In this document: piece after piece, positions 55,332 to 63,742 of the stretch
How the letters are laid out: every line of letters begins with the position of its first letter
Numbering within the stretch: the stretch's first letter is position 1
Assembly: GCF_900095135.1 (NCBI RefSeq)
Contig: NZ_LT605205.1
Span: 62,001-126,000, forward strand
DNA from: Proteiniphilum saccharofermentans
GTDB taxonomy: Bacteria; Bacteroidota; Bacteroidia; Bacteroidales; Dysgonomonadaceae
Direction of reading: 5' to 3'
DNA length: 64,000 nucleotides
Translations under genes and position numbers: made by a program
Notes under the pieces: model-generated
Databases searched by the model: none
The model's input: only the letters and a program-made list of their open reading frames with translations
Told to the model about the DNA's origin: nothing

Positions 55332-57776
55332 TTACCTGATATTTGCAATTGAGATGATATCTGAAAATACGCCTGCGGCCGTTACACCGGCACCGGCACC
55401 ATATCCTTTGATCACCATGGGATATTCATTATACCGCTCGGTAGTGATCATGATGATGTTATTACTTCCTTCCAGGTCATAGAAAGGATGCCCCTGTTCT
55501 ACCTCCCGCAGTCCTACTTCACAATTGCCGTTGTCATACGATGCCACGAATCGGAGTCGTTTTCCCTCTTTGGCCAGTTCTTGCCGGCGTGCCTCGAACG
55601 ATGTATCCATCTCAGGAATAGTCTTCCAGAACTCTTCCAGTGAGCCGTCAAAATATTTCTGGGGTATAAAGAGGTTTTTCTTTACATCTGATTGATTTAC
55701 GTTGGCTCCTGCTTCGCGGGAGAGGATTACTAATTTCCGTGTTACATCCAATCCACTCAAGTCTATGCGGGGGTCAGGCTCGGCGAATTGTGCCTCCACT
55801 GCCATTCGTATTGCTTTGCTGAATGGGATATCTTCACTCAATGTGTTGAAGATAAAGTTCAATGTGCCGGAAAGGACTGCTTCCAGTTTTACGATTTTGT
55901 CGCCTGAATTGGTCAGGGAATTCATTGTGTTGATAATGGGAAGCCCTGCTCCTACATTCGTTTCGAATAGAAATTTCACACCTGTTTTACGGGCAGTTTC
56001 TTTCAGATAACGGTAACTCTCATAATCGGATGAGGCGGCGATCTTGTTGGCGGTGACCACCGAAATATTTTTCGCCATCAGTTCGCCATATAATTTCGCG
56101 ATGTCCGGACTTGCCGTACAATCGACAAATACGGAGTTGAAGATATTCATTTTGATGATCTCTTCGCGGATACGTTCGGGTGAACTCTGTACGCCGTTTG
56201 CCATCAGGTTATCGAAGTATCCGTCCAGAGGAATCCCTTCACGGGTGAACAACGCTTTCCGTCCGTTAGCTATGCCTACGATGTTGATCCTTAACTTATT
56301 TTGTTCCTTTAGGGTGCTTTGCTGCTGCTTGATCTGTTCCAGCAGGTTACCACCCACAGTACCGGTGCCGACGATAAATAGATTCAACTCCTGGTAGGGT
56401 GACAGGAAGAAGGAGTCATGGATCACGTTGAGCGACTTCTTCAGGTCGGATTTGGCTATCACGCAGGAGATATTGGTTTCCCCCCCTCCCTGTGCCAGCG
56501 CCACAATACTGATACCGTTCCGTCCCAAAGCACCGAAAAATTTTCCCGCAATGCCCGGTACATGCTTCATGTTCTGTCCGACAATGGCAATGGTAGCCAG
56601 ATCATATTCCACGATGATATCGTTAATGCTTCCCATCCCTATTTCATGGGCAAATTCCTTTCGGAGCACCTGTTGTGACAGGAGCGCATCCTGTGAACGT
56701 ACCCCGATAGAGGAACTGTTCTCCGATGATGCCTGTGAAACAATAAAAACGCTGACACCGTTGTCGGCTAAAGCAGAGAAAATACGTTTGTTTACACCGA
56801 TCACCCCTACCATACCTAATCCCTGGATAGTGATCAGTGCCGTATCATTGATAGATGAGATACCTTTAATGATCTTTCCGTTTCGTGAGGGTTCGATATT
56901 CTTTATCAACGTACCTTCCGTTTCGGGATGGAACGTGTTCTTGACACGTATGGGGATATTTTTGTGATAAACAGGGAAAATGGTAGGAGGATAGATGACC
57001 TTTGCTCCGAAGTTGGACAGCTCTATCGCTTCGGTAAATGACAACTCCTCGATGACATAGGCAGAATTGATGATCTTGGGATCGGCTGTCATAAACCCGT
57101 CTACGTCTGTCCATATCTCCAGCACCGAAGCATTCATTGCTGCTGCGATGATAGCAGCAGTATAGTCCGAACCTCCCCGTCCCAGGTTCGTGATGTCATT
57201 GTTGTCGTTGCTGGATGAGATAAATCCGGGTACCACTGCCACACGAGGTGGTGGCATTTCGGAGAATGTTTTACGGATCAGTTCATTCGATCGTGCCAGA
57301 TCGGGAATATGATTGTGAAATTGTTTGTCTGTCTTGATGAATTTGGTGGCATCATATAGTTGCGCCATGTCAATTATCTTGCTGATGATCAGGGAGGAAA
57401 ATCGTTCTCCATAGCTGACAATTTTGTCGGAGGTCTTCTGTGAGAGATCGCCGATAAGAAATACTCCTTGTAAAATATTGCGTAGCTCTTCGAATAAATG
57501 TCCTGTCTTTTGCTTTAGCTCTTCCTTGTCATCCGGAGAGGAGATCATTTTTTCAATCAACTCCTCATGACGCAGAATTATTTCCTCGATCAACGTTTTA
57601 TAGCCCGGATTACCGTTCAATGCGAAATTGGCAGCCAGCAACAAGCGGTCTGTTACACCCCCCAGCGCTGAAACTATCACAATGACGGGCTCCCTCTCTT
57701 TTTCTATGATCTTCTTGACTCGTTGTAAACTATCGGGCTCACCTACGGATGTTCCCCCGAATTTCATCACCTTCAT
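55332..57776 (-). CDS. thrA: Bifunctional aspartate kinase/homoserine dehydrogenase I
   Basis: An 814-residue fusion that catalyses the first and third steps from aspartate to threonine and methionine. The kinase domain starts MKVMKFGGTSVGEPDSLQRV and has GRGGSDYTAAIIAAA near residue 210. Two ACT regulatory domains (residues ~310-460, with TIQGLGMVGVIGV and VAIVGQNMKHVPGIAGK-like segments) should mediate threonine feedback inhibition. The NAD(P)-binding homoserine dehydrogenase part begins NLFIVGTGTVGGNLLEQI near 465 and has VTANKIAAS and LSGTLNFIFN. Its 5' leader contains a threonine-rich peptide and attenuator. Confidence 0.96.
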   Translation of the reverse strand: MKVMKFGGTSVGEPDSLQRVKKIIEKEREPVIVIVSALGGVTDRLLLAANFALNGNPGYKTLIEEIILRHEELIEKMISSPDDKEELKQKTGHLFEELRNILQGVFLIGDLSQKTSDKIVSYGERFSSLIISKIIDMAQLYDATKFIKTDKQFHNHIPDLARSNELIRKTFSEMPPPRVAVVPGFISSSNDNNDITNLGRGGSDYTAAIIAAAMNASVLEIWTDVDGFMTADPKIINSAYVIEELSFTEAIELSNFGAKVIYPPTIFPVYHKNIPIRVKNTFHPETEGTLIKNIEPSRNGKIIKGISSINDTALITIQGLGMVGVIGVNKRIFSALADNGVSVFIVSQASSENSSSIGVRSQDALLSQQVLRKEFAHEIGMGSINDIIVEYDLATIAIVGQNMKHVPGIAGKFFGALGRNGISIVALAQGGGETNISCVIAKSDLKKSLNVIHDSFFLSPYQELNLFIVGTGTVGGNLLEQIKQQQSTLKEQNKLRINIVGIANGRKALFTREGIPLDGYFDNLMANGVQSSPERIREEIIKMNIFNSVFVDCTASPDIAKLYGELMAKNISVVTANKIAASSDYESYRYLKETARKTGVKFLFETNVGAGLPIINTMNSLTNSGDKIVKLEAVLSGTLNFIFNTLSEDIPFSKAIRMAVEAQFAEPDPRIDLSGLDVTRKLVILSREAGANVNQSDVKKNLFIPQKYFDGSLEEFWKTIPEMDTSFEARRQELAKEGKRLRFVASYDNGNCEVGLREVEQGHPFYDLEGSNNIIMITTERYNEYPMVIKGYGAGAGVTAAGVFSDIISIANIR

Positions 57777-57988
57777 ATTGATTATATTTTTAACCCTGAG
57801 GTTATATGAAACATTTTTTTAGAATTGAAATTAATAAACTAACTTGTTGATCCCGACAACGTGTCCTGAAATGAATTAACTCATCAGGTAGCTCTTTATT
57901 CTTTAATGGATTTATGGAATTTGAAATTTGACTCCCATTCGGTCGTCGAATAACAGTTTGACCCCTGTCCAGTTGTCTAACGTTGTTT

Positions 57989-58012
57989 CTCGTCAAAAAA
58001 CGGACGAGTCCG
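57989..58012 (-). terminator. Attenuator of the threonine operon: terminator with alternative antiterminator
   Basis: On the minus strand CGGACTCGTCCG (58012-58001) folds back on itself and is followed at once by TTTTTT (58000-57995). The middle of that stem, CTCGTC (58008-58003), can instead pair with GACGAG just past the U-tract (57994-57989), which would prevent the terminator. The two structures exclude each other. Confidence 0.7.
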
Positions 58013-58031
58013 GGTGCGAAGAATTTACATA

Positions 58032-58045
58032 ACCCCCTAAGGGGT
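58032..58045 (-). promoter_or_regulatory. Hairpin at the end of the thr leader peptide
   Basis: On the minus strand ACCCC-TTA-GGGGGT forms a stem spanning the last codons and the stop codon of the leader peptide. It is in the right place to act as a pause or ribosome-sensing stem. Confidence 0.5.
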
Positions 58046-58096
58046 CATGGTCATAGTAGTGGTAGTGTGGAGGTATGTTGAATACAATCTCTGCAT
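58037..58096 (-). CDS. thrL: Threonine operon leader peptide
   Basis: An ATG at 58096 opens a 19-codon frame ending in TAG. The product reads MQRLYSTYLHTTTTMTMTP: seven of 19 residues are threonine, four of them consecutive (ACT ACC ACT ACT) and two alternating with Met. It starts about 20 nt after a good promoter and ends 25 nt before the attenuator stem, with thrA as the first downstream gene. This is the architecture of ribosome-mediated attenuation, as in E. coli thrL, although sequence and codon mix (Thr/Met, not Thr/Ile) differ. When charged Thr-tRNA is scarce the ribosome would stall on the Thr run and favour the antiterminator. The frame is too short for routine gene calling. Confidence 0.75.
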   Translation of the reverse strand: MQRLYSTYLHTTTTMTMTP

Positions 58097-58117
58097 TGCT
58101 CACATTTGATTTTATTG

Positions 58118-58149
58118 CAAAGATAGCGGAATAATTGATAAAATGCAAT
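58118..58149 (-). promoter_or_regulatory. Promoter of the threonine operon
   Basis: On the minus strand ATTG (58149-58146), a 20-nt spacer and TATCTTTG (58125-58118) match the Bacteroidetes promoter with one mismatch. The leader peptide ATG follows 22 nt after the -7 element. About 340 nt of leader RNA precede thrA. Confidence 0.65.
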
Positions 58150-58247
58150 AAAAACAGAGAATATAGCTGTCGTTTTTCATCTTTTACTACAGAAATAATG
58201 CTTATTTTTTCATAATATAGGATGCGTCTCGGAAAAACTCAAACAAG

Positions 58248-58279
58248 TTTGGCTTTTCTCTCGGCTTTCACTATTTTTG
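58248..58279 (+). promoter_or_regulatory. Promoter of the GH43-GH123-GH16 gene run
   Basis: TTTG (58248-58251), exactly 20 nt, then TATTTTTG (58272-58279): a perfect match to TTTG-N20-TAnnTTTG. The GH43 start codon is 80 nt downstream. This is the best promoter in the window. Confidence 0.8.
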
Positions 58280-58358
58280 TCTGTTGTAATTCATGAGTCG
58301 GCAGGATGATATTGTCCACTAACCCTATTGTTCAGTTACCGGCAGAAAAATAGTCATA

Positions 58359-59900
58359 ATGAAACTGACAAATCTTTTGGTAATTTTCTTTCTCGTAGCG
58401 TCCCTCTCAATTTCCCAGGAGAGTTCTTTTTTTAATAATCCTGTTATTTGCGGCGATATGGCTGACCCTTCCGTTATCAGGGTGGGAGATACCTATTACG
58501 CGACAGCAACATCTTCCGAATGGGCTCCTTTTTACCCGGTATTTATATCGAAAGATATGGTCAATTGGGAGCAGATCGGACATATTTTCGACGAGCAGCC
58601 GGAATGGACTTCGAATTCGTTCTGGGCACCGGAGTTGTATTATCACAATGATACCATGTATTGCTATTATACTGCCCGGCGAAAAACGGACAATATCTCC
58701 TACATAGGTGTGGCGTCATCGGAAGGAACTTCCCTGCTTTTTAAGGATCATGGTCCTATTGTGGAGCTGGGTACCGAAGCTATTGATGCCTTCGTGTTCG
58801 ATGATGATGGCCAGCTCTATCTCACCTGGAAAGCATATGGCCTTGACCAACGTCCCATAGAGTTGTTGGGAAGCCGGTTGTCTGCTGACGGATTACGGCT
58901 GGAGGGGGAACCGTTTTCACTGCTAAAGGATGATGAAGGGATTGGCATGGAAGGACAACATCACTTTAAAAAGGGTGATTACTATTACATCCTTTATTCG
59001 GCGAAGAGTTGTTGCGGCCCTTCGAGCGATTATGACGTGCGGGTTGCCCGTTCCAAACACTTTAGGGGGCCTTATGAAAAGTACGAGGGGAATCCTATTC
59101 TCTCGGGAGGGGAGGGAGATTATATTTCCGTTGGACATGGAACTGCGGTGGAGACACCCGATGGGCGGTATTTCTATCTGAGTCACGGATACCAGACGGG
59201 CGATGCATTTTTCTTAGGGAGACAACCTGTTTTGCATGAGTTGGAAATGACAGACAATGATTGGGTTCGCTTTAAAACCGGGAAGCAGGCCGTGGATAGA
59301 CAGCCTGTTCCGTTTGAAGGTTCCGTGCAGAAAAAGGTATCCGATTTTAAGGATGATTTTTCCGGGGAAACATTGAAAGTAGACTGGACATGGAACTATC
59401 CCTTTGCAGAAATAGATGTAACATTGAATGACGGTGAACTGATATTGACAGGAAGACCGATAGCCGGGAACGAACACGGGACAGCCCTTTGTCTGCGTCC
59501 GCAAACAACACACTATAGCTATCAGACAAAAATCAGTAATATCAATGATAGTTTCAAAGGGTTAACGATGTACGGTGATAATAAGAATTTGATGGCAATC
59601 GGTATTAAAGGTGATCGGGTGGAATTGAAATCGGTGAGAGAAGGTCTGGAAACCGTTCTTTTCCCGACTATCCCTGAAGAAAAAATTTCCTATTTCAGGA
59701 TTGACGTGGAGAGGGGATGCTTCCTCACGTTTTCCTACAGTGGCGATGGGGAATCCTGGACTTCGGTGAATGATACTCCTCTCGATGCTGCATTCCTGGT
59801 GCGTTGGGACAGGGTAGCCCGTCCCGGATTGATCCATATAGGAGAGGCTGAGGTTCCGGCAGTGATCGATTATTTTGTATTAGAGAACGAAAAAATGTGA
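58359..59900 (+). CDS. Secreted GH43 family glycoside hydrolase
   Basis: A 513-residue secreted enzyme with signal peptide (LLVIFFLVASLSISQ). The five-bladed propeller of GH43 has the catalytic base in GDMADPSVIRVGDTYYATA near residue 34, the pKa-modulating Asp in EAIDAFVFDDDGQLYLTWKA near 140 and the acid Glu in GIGMEGQHHFKKGDYYYI near 195. The motif WAPELYYHND is typical of arabinofuranosidase/xylosidase branches. A C-terminal beta-sandwich (residues ~330-513) resembles the GH43 C2/DUF1349 domain. It opens a plus-strand series of glycan-degradation genes. Confidence 0.92.
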   Translation: MKLTNLLVIFFLVASLSISQESSFFNNPVICGDMADPSVIRVGDTYYATATSSEWAPFYPVFISKDMVNWEQIGHIFDEQPEWTSNSFWAPELYYHNDTMYCYYTARRKTDNISYIGVASSEGTSLLFKDHGPIVELGTEAIDAFVFDDDGQLYLTWKAYGLDQRPIELLGSRLSADGLRLEGEPFSLLKDDEGIGMEGQHHFKKGDYYYILYSAKSCCGPSSDYDVRVARSKHFRGPYEKYEGNPILSGGEGDYISVGHGTAVETPDGRYFYLSHGYQTGDAFFLGRQPVLHELEMTDNDWVRFKTGKQAVDRQPVPFEGSVQKKVSDFKDDFSGETLKVDWTWNYPFAEIDVTLNDGELILTGRPIAGNEHGTALCLRPQTTHYSYQTKISNINDSFKGLTMYGDNKNLMAIGIKGDRVELKSVREGLETVLFPTIPEEKISYFRIDVERGCFLTFSYSGDGESWTSVNDTPLDAAFLVRWDRVARPGLIHIGEAEVPAVIDYFVLENEKM

Positions 59901-59996
59901 AATAACCTAACTTGATTTATTATCCGGATTAAGTAAATGATAAATTAAAAGTATACAATAACATAAATATATCATATATCTATTATCTTATTTTCT

Positions 59997-61772
59997 ATGA
60001 GTATTTCATCAACTATTTTACGATTATCCGTATGCATGTTGATAGGGTTACAGGTTTTAGTCCTTATCTCATGCGAAAGCAAGCGTCCGAAAAAAGAGTG
60101 TAACACTTTTGAAGAGATGCAGGATCCGACAAACGATACCTTATCCGACTGGTCAAACGTGCCTGCAGGGTTACAGGTATCATTTATTTCGATTGACGAC
60201 AAACTGCCGAAATCGGTGGCGCCCCAGGTATCTCTCAATAAGAGCGTAACAGTTACAGGTTGGAAGGGGGAAAAAGTATCAGCCCAACTACTTTTATGGT
60301 CGGTTTCGAATACCGATCAGGTAGAATTGGAATTCACCGACTTTCAGGCACAGGGAAGTAAACTGCCTGCATCTGTTGCACAGGCAAGGTTTGTCCGCTA
60401 CGTGATGACCGATGAGTTTGGCCCCGGTTGCGGATACCGCAAGCCTGAAGATTTTCCGTCATCACTGGCAGCGGATATGTTGGATAACCTGGAGTGCTTC
60501 AATGTAGAAGCAAAGAGTGTCAGGCCGGTCTGGCTGACTTTTGCCATTCCCTCCGATGCTGTTGCCGGAGACTATAAGAGTACCCTGAAACTGTATGCAG
60601 GAGGAAGTAAGGTGGAGGATTTTGAAATAGCGTTGAATGTGGTGGATCAGGTCCTGCCCGAACCGTCGGAGTGGCTCTATCATCTTGACCTGTGGCAACA
60701 TCCTTCGGCCGTGGCAAGGGTGCATAACCTGGAAGTATGGAGCGATGCCCATTTCGAGAAAATGAAACCATTGATGAAGATGCTGGCCGATGCGGGACAG
60801 AAAGTGATCACCGCTACCCTGAATATGGATCCGTGGAATAATCAGTGCTATGATGCCTATGCCGATATGATCATCTGGACAAAACATGAAGACCAAAGCT
60901 GGACTTTCGACTATACTATTTTCGATAAATGGGTAGAGTATATGATGGATCTGGGTATCGACAAGATGATCAATTGCTACTCTTTGCTCACCTGGAATAA
61001 CAAGCTGCACTATAATGATATGGAAAAAAGAGAGTTGGTCACCGTAGAGCTGAAAGCCCAGTCGAAAGAATATGTGGAGATGTGGAGTGTCTTCCTGAAA
61101 GATTTTACCAGCCACTTACGCGAAAAAGGATGGTTGGAGATAACCAATATAGCCATGGATGAGCGTGCACCGGCAGATATGCAGGCGGCGTTGAAGGTAT
61201 TGGAGAGCGCGGCTCCCGAGTTGGGTGTTTCTTTGGCCGACAACCATAAGAGTTACAGGGACTACCCGTGGATAAAGGATATTTGTGTTGGGGCCGGTAA
61301 CGAGGTAACCAAAGAAGAGATCGCCACACGAAGAGCCAAAGGACTGATTACCACTTATTATGTGTGTTGCTCCGATCCGTTCCCCAATATGTTTACCTTC
61401 TCCGCACCGGCAGAATCGGTCTATGCCGCATGGTATGCCGTAGCTGCCGATTTTGATGGCTTCCTGCGTTGGGCTTATAATTCGTGGGTTGAAAATCCGT
61501 TGACTGATTCACGCTTCAGGACATGGCCTGCAGGTGACACCTATATGGTTTATCCTGATGCACGCAGTTCTATCCGCTTCGAACGCCTGGTGGAAGGAAT
61601 TCAGGATGCGGAAAAGATCCGGGTATTGCGCAAAAAATATACCGAAGAAAACAGCCCTGAGTCATTGGCAAAACTGAATCAACTGGAAGAGGCGATCGAG
61701 TATTTCAATACACTGGATCCTTCTGCCGACTGGCAGGAAAAGTTGAACGATGCCAAGAAATTGCTGAATTAA
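59997..61772 (+). CDS. GH123-like lipoprotein with DUF4091 domain
   Basis: A 591-residue lipoprotein (lipobox VLISC near residue 27). An N-terminal beta-sandwich (residues ~60-220) is followed by a TIM barrel (WLYHLDLWQHPSAVARVHNLE, quoted in part). The C-terminal DUF4091 region, with YNSWVENPLTDSRFRTWPAG and SIRFERLVEGIQDAEKIRVL, is characteristic of the GH123 relatives in Bacteroidetes. GH123 enzymes cleave beta-N-acetylgalactosaminides using substrate assistance by an Asp-Glu pair; MDERAPAD near 390 is the likely position. The actual substrate is unproven. It is in the GH43 operon, with a 96-nt gap before it. Confidence 0.82.
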   Translation: MSISSTILRLSVCMLIGLQVLVLISCESKRPKKECNTFEEMQDPTNDTLSDWSNVPAGLQVSFISIDDKLPKSVAPQVSLNKSVTVTGWKGEKVSAQLLLWSVSNTDQVELEFTDFQAQGSKLPASVAQARFVRYVMTDEFGPGCGYRKPEDFPSSLAADMLDNLECFNVEAKSVRPVWLTFAIPSDAVAGDYKSTLKLYAGGSKVEDFEIALNVVDQVLPEPSEWLYHLDLWQHPSAVARVHNLEVWSDAHFEKMKPLMKMLADAGQKVITATLNMDPWNNQCYDAYADMIIWTKHEDQSWTFDYTIFDKWVEYMMDLGIDKMINCYSLLTWNNKLHYNDMEKRELVTVELKAQSKEYVEMWSVFLKDFTSHLREKGWLEITNIAMDERAPADMQAALKVLESAAPELGVSLADNHKSYRDYPWIKDICVGAGNEVTKEEIATRRAKGLITTYYVCCSDPFPNMFTFSAPAESVYAAWYAVAADFDGFLRWAYNSWVENPLTDSRFRTWPAGDTYMVYPDARSSIRFERLVEGIQDAEKIRVLRKKYTEENSPESLAKLNQLEEAIEYFNTLDPSADWQEKLNDAKKLLN

Positions 61773-61778
61773 ACAATC

Positions 61779-61957
61779 ATGATGAAGAAAGTATTCTTTT
61801 TTATCTCTTTGATCTCCGCTCTCTTTTTTCTCTGTTCCTGTAATGGGGCGAAGAAAGAGTGGCGGTTGGTCTGGGAGGAGAACTTCGACTACGGAGATCT
61901 TTCCGAGGCTGAGTTGTGGTGGTCTAAAATTCCGAGAGGAGGCTCCGACTGGAATTC
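61779..61957 (+). pseudogene. GH16 glycoside hydrolase, N-terminal fragment (truncated)
   Basis: Starts 6 nt after the previous gene with MMKKVFFFISLISALFFLCS, a lipoprotein signal (FLCSC). It continues KKEWRLVWEENFDYGDLSEAELWWSKIPRGGSDWN, quoted here by its parts LVWEENFD and IPRGGSDWN, the usual entry into a GH16 beta-jellyroll. After about 59 residues the sequence turns into the reverse complement of a susC gene, so the catalytic ExDxxE region and the rest are missing. The frame happens to stay open to 62030, but that part is antisense to susC. A real GH16 protein has about 260-400 residues. Confidence 0.75.
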
Positions 61958-62596
61958 GATATCGTCACTGTTCAGGGATGAGATGCCATCGCCTCCGTCC
62001 ACGCCGCCCCATAGTCCGGGTTGTCCGTAGTTGCTGTTGTCGATCGGCATACCGTCTACAATATAGAGCGGTTGGTTGTTGCCGAATGAGCCATTACCCC
62101 GGATGACGATGCGGGTCGAGCCCATAGCGCCGGTAGTGGGTTTCACCACGTTGATACCGGCTACTTTCCCCGCCAGTCCGTCCGCCAGTCCAGGGCTTTT
62201 TACCAGGAAGGCATCTTCTTTCAATTCGGTGACGGAGTAGGCCAGTGCTTTCTTTTCTTTCCTCATGCCCAGCGCGGTGACCACCACCTCATCCATCATG
62301 ATGAGGTCTTCTTTCAGCATCACCTGCATGAACTCTCTGCTCACCGGCTTTTCTACTGAAGTAAATCCTATATAAGAGAATTGTATTACCCCGTCGGCAG
62401 GAGCTGCCAGTGAAAAATCCCCGTCAGCGCCGGTCACCGTGCCGGATGTACTGCCCTTTATTTGTACGGTTACGCCCACAAGCGGTTCCCCATGCTCATC
62501 GGTGACTGATCCCGTGACCGTGATCTGTTGTGCCTTTACAAAAAGCGAAGAGAACAACAGAAATAAAAAAATGAATGTAGGATGCAGATAAATCAT
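61952..62596 (-). pseudogene. SusC-like TonB-dependent receptor, N-terminal fragment (truncated)
   Basis: Starts at MIYLHPTFIFLFLLFSSLFV, a signal peptide ending in KAQQ. Next is a carboxypeptidase-like domain (GSVTDEHGEPLVGVTVQIKG), a TonB-box-like region (MMDEVVVTALGMRKEKKALA) and part of the plug domain (IRGNGSFGNNQPLYIVDGMP). It stops at SSLNSDDIE, where intact SusC proteins go on for about 850 more residues. Beyond this point the frame reads antisense GH16. The gene has a good promoter, so a truncated plug-only product could be made. No susD is present. Confidence 0.82.
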
Positions 62597-62628
62597 AATG
62601 CAGGTGTTTTTAGTATAATGATTATCTG

Positions 62629-62660
62629 CAAATATAAATCGTACCCGACCAGTATGCAAC
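62629..62660 (-). promoter_or_regulatory. Promoter of the truncated susC
   Basis: On the minus strand GTTG (62660-62657), a 20-nt spacer and TATATTTG (62636-62629) match the Bacteroidetes promoter with one mismatch. It lies 33 nt before the SusC start codon. Confidence 0.6.
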
Positions 62661-62740
62661 GCCTCAGGGACGAACACAACTAATCGGGTACGAATGGTAC
62701 GGGTTAGCCTGATTTTGGGTGAACCGGCAGGTAAAACAGG

Positions 62741-63727
62741 TCAGAGCGGGTTGGCAGCTACTCCTTCGAAAGTCATCTCTACCGGTTTGATATACCCGTT
62801 TTCATCAAACTCCATCTTGTCAATACAGGTCACCCGATGGTCGCGATGAATATTCGGCTCTGGTCGGCGGTGGTATACGATGTACCAATCGTCATTTTTA
62901 AGGTTATGGATTATTGAGTGGTGCCCTGCGCCTGTAGCTATTTCAGGATCCTGCTCCAGGATAGTGCCGATCCGTTCAAAGGGTCCTAACGGATTATCGG
63001 CTATAGCATAGGCTACCTTGTAATCGGGGCCACCCCAACCGCCTTCCGACCACATAAAATAATATTTGCCGTCCTTTTTGAACATAAATGGACCCTCTAC
63101 ATAATTCTGAGGAGTTACCTCCTTATAGAGCTCTCCGTCGGGGAACGGCCTGATTCCTGTAAAATCATTATTAAGCAGTACCACGTTACAATGTCTCCAG
63201 CCACCGTAAAACATATAGTAGGTGCTGTCGTTCTCCTTGTAAACGAATTGGTCGATCGGTTGCGCACCATTCACGATCTCGTTGATCAGCGGTTTACCGA
63301 GCAGATCTTTATAGGGACCTTCCGGCCTGTCACTTACCGCAACACCGATACCTCCTGTTTCGTCCTCATTCTGGATATCGTTGGCTGCAAAGAAGAAATA
63401 ATATTTCCCGTCTTTCTCGATCACTCCCGGTGCCCACATGGCTATCTTAGCCCATTTTACCTCTGCCGTGTCGAGGATATTCTCATGTTTTGTCCAGTTC
63501 ACCAGATCGGGAGAGGAGAAACAGTCGAAAAATACCTGTTTTTCATACAAGTCGGAATAGGTTGGAAAGATCCAGTACTGGTCGTCATATACAATCGCCT
63601 CGGGATCGGCATACCACCCTTCAAAGATCGGGTTCCCGGAATATTGGACTGCATCGTTCTTCTCTTTGTTATTCACGCATGCGGATAATAACATGGCTCC
63701 CGCCAACATAAAAAGGATTTTCTTCAT
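62741..63727 (-). CDS. GH43-family lipoprotein glycoside hydrolase
   Basis: A 328-residue lipoprotein (LLSAC near residue 17) containing only the GH43 propeller. The catalytic base is in GWYADPEAIVYDDQYWIFPTY near residue 38, WAPGVIEKDGKYYFFFAAND is near 95, and the acid glutamate is in YVEGPFMFKKDGKYYFMWSEGG near 208. HHSIIHN near 270 supplies the conserved active-site histidine. It differs from the GH43 protein at 58359 in length and in lacking the C-terminal domain. It lies between the truncated susC and a phosphoesterase gene on the minus strand; these may belong to the same locus. Confidence 0.92.
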   Translation of the reverse strand: MKKILFMLAGAMLLSACVNNKEKNDAVQYSGNPIFEGWYADPEAIVYDDQYWIFPTYSDLYEKQVFFDCFSSPDLVNWTKHENILDTAEVKWAKIAMWAPGVIEKDGKYYFFFAANDIQNEDETGGIGVAVSDRPEGPYKDLLGKPLINEIVNGAQPIDQFVYKENDSTYYMFYGGWRHCNVVLLNNDFTGIRPFPDGELYKEVTPQNYVEGPFMFKKDGKYYFMWSEGGWGGPDYKVAYAIADNPLGPFERIGTILEQDPEIATGAGHHSIIHNLKNDDWYIVYHRRPEPNIHRDHRVTCIDKMEFDENGYIKPVEMTFEGVAANPL

Positions 63728-63742
63728 TTCGTTTTCAGTTAT

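Noticed and set aside
57802-57996. 64-residue minus-strand frame between the thr attenuator and thrA
   Set aside because: It has no recognisable motif, begins inside the attenuator and is better explained as part of the long thrA leader.
61889-61951. C-terminal tail of the SusC fragment as real protein
   Set aside because: The bases are antisense to the GH16 fragment; the SusC-like sequence ends at DDIE.
61958-62030. C-terminal tail of the GH16 frame as real protein
   Set aside because: The bases are the exact antisense of a susC plug domain, so the proline-rich tail is accidental.
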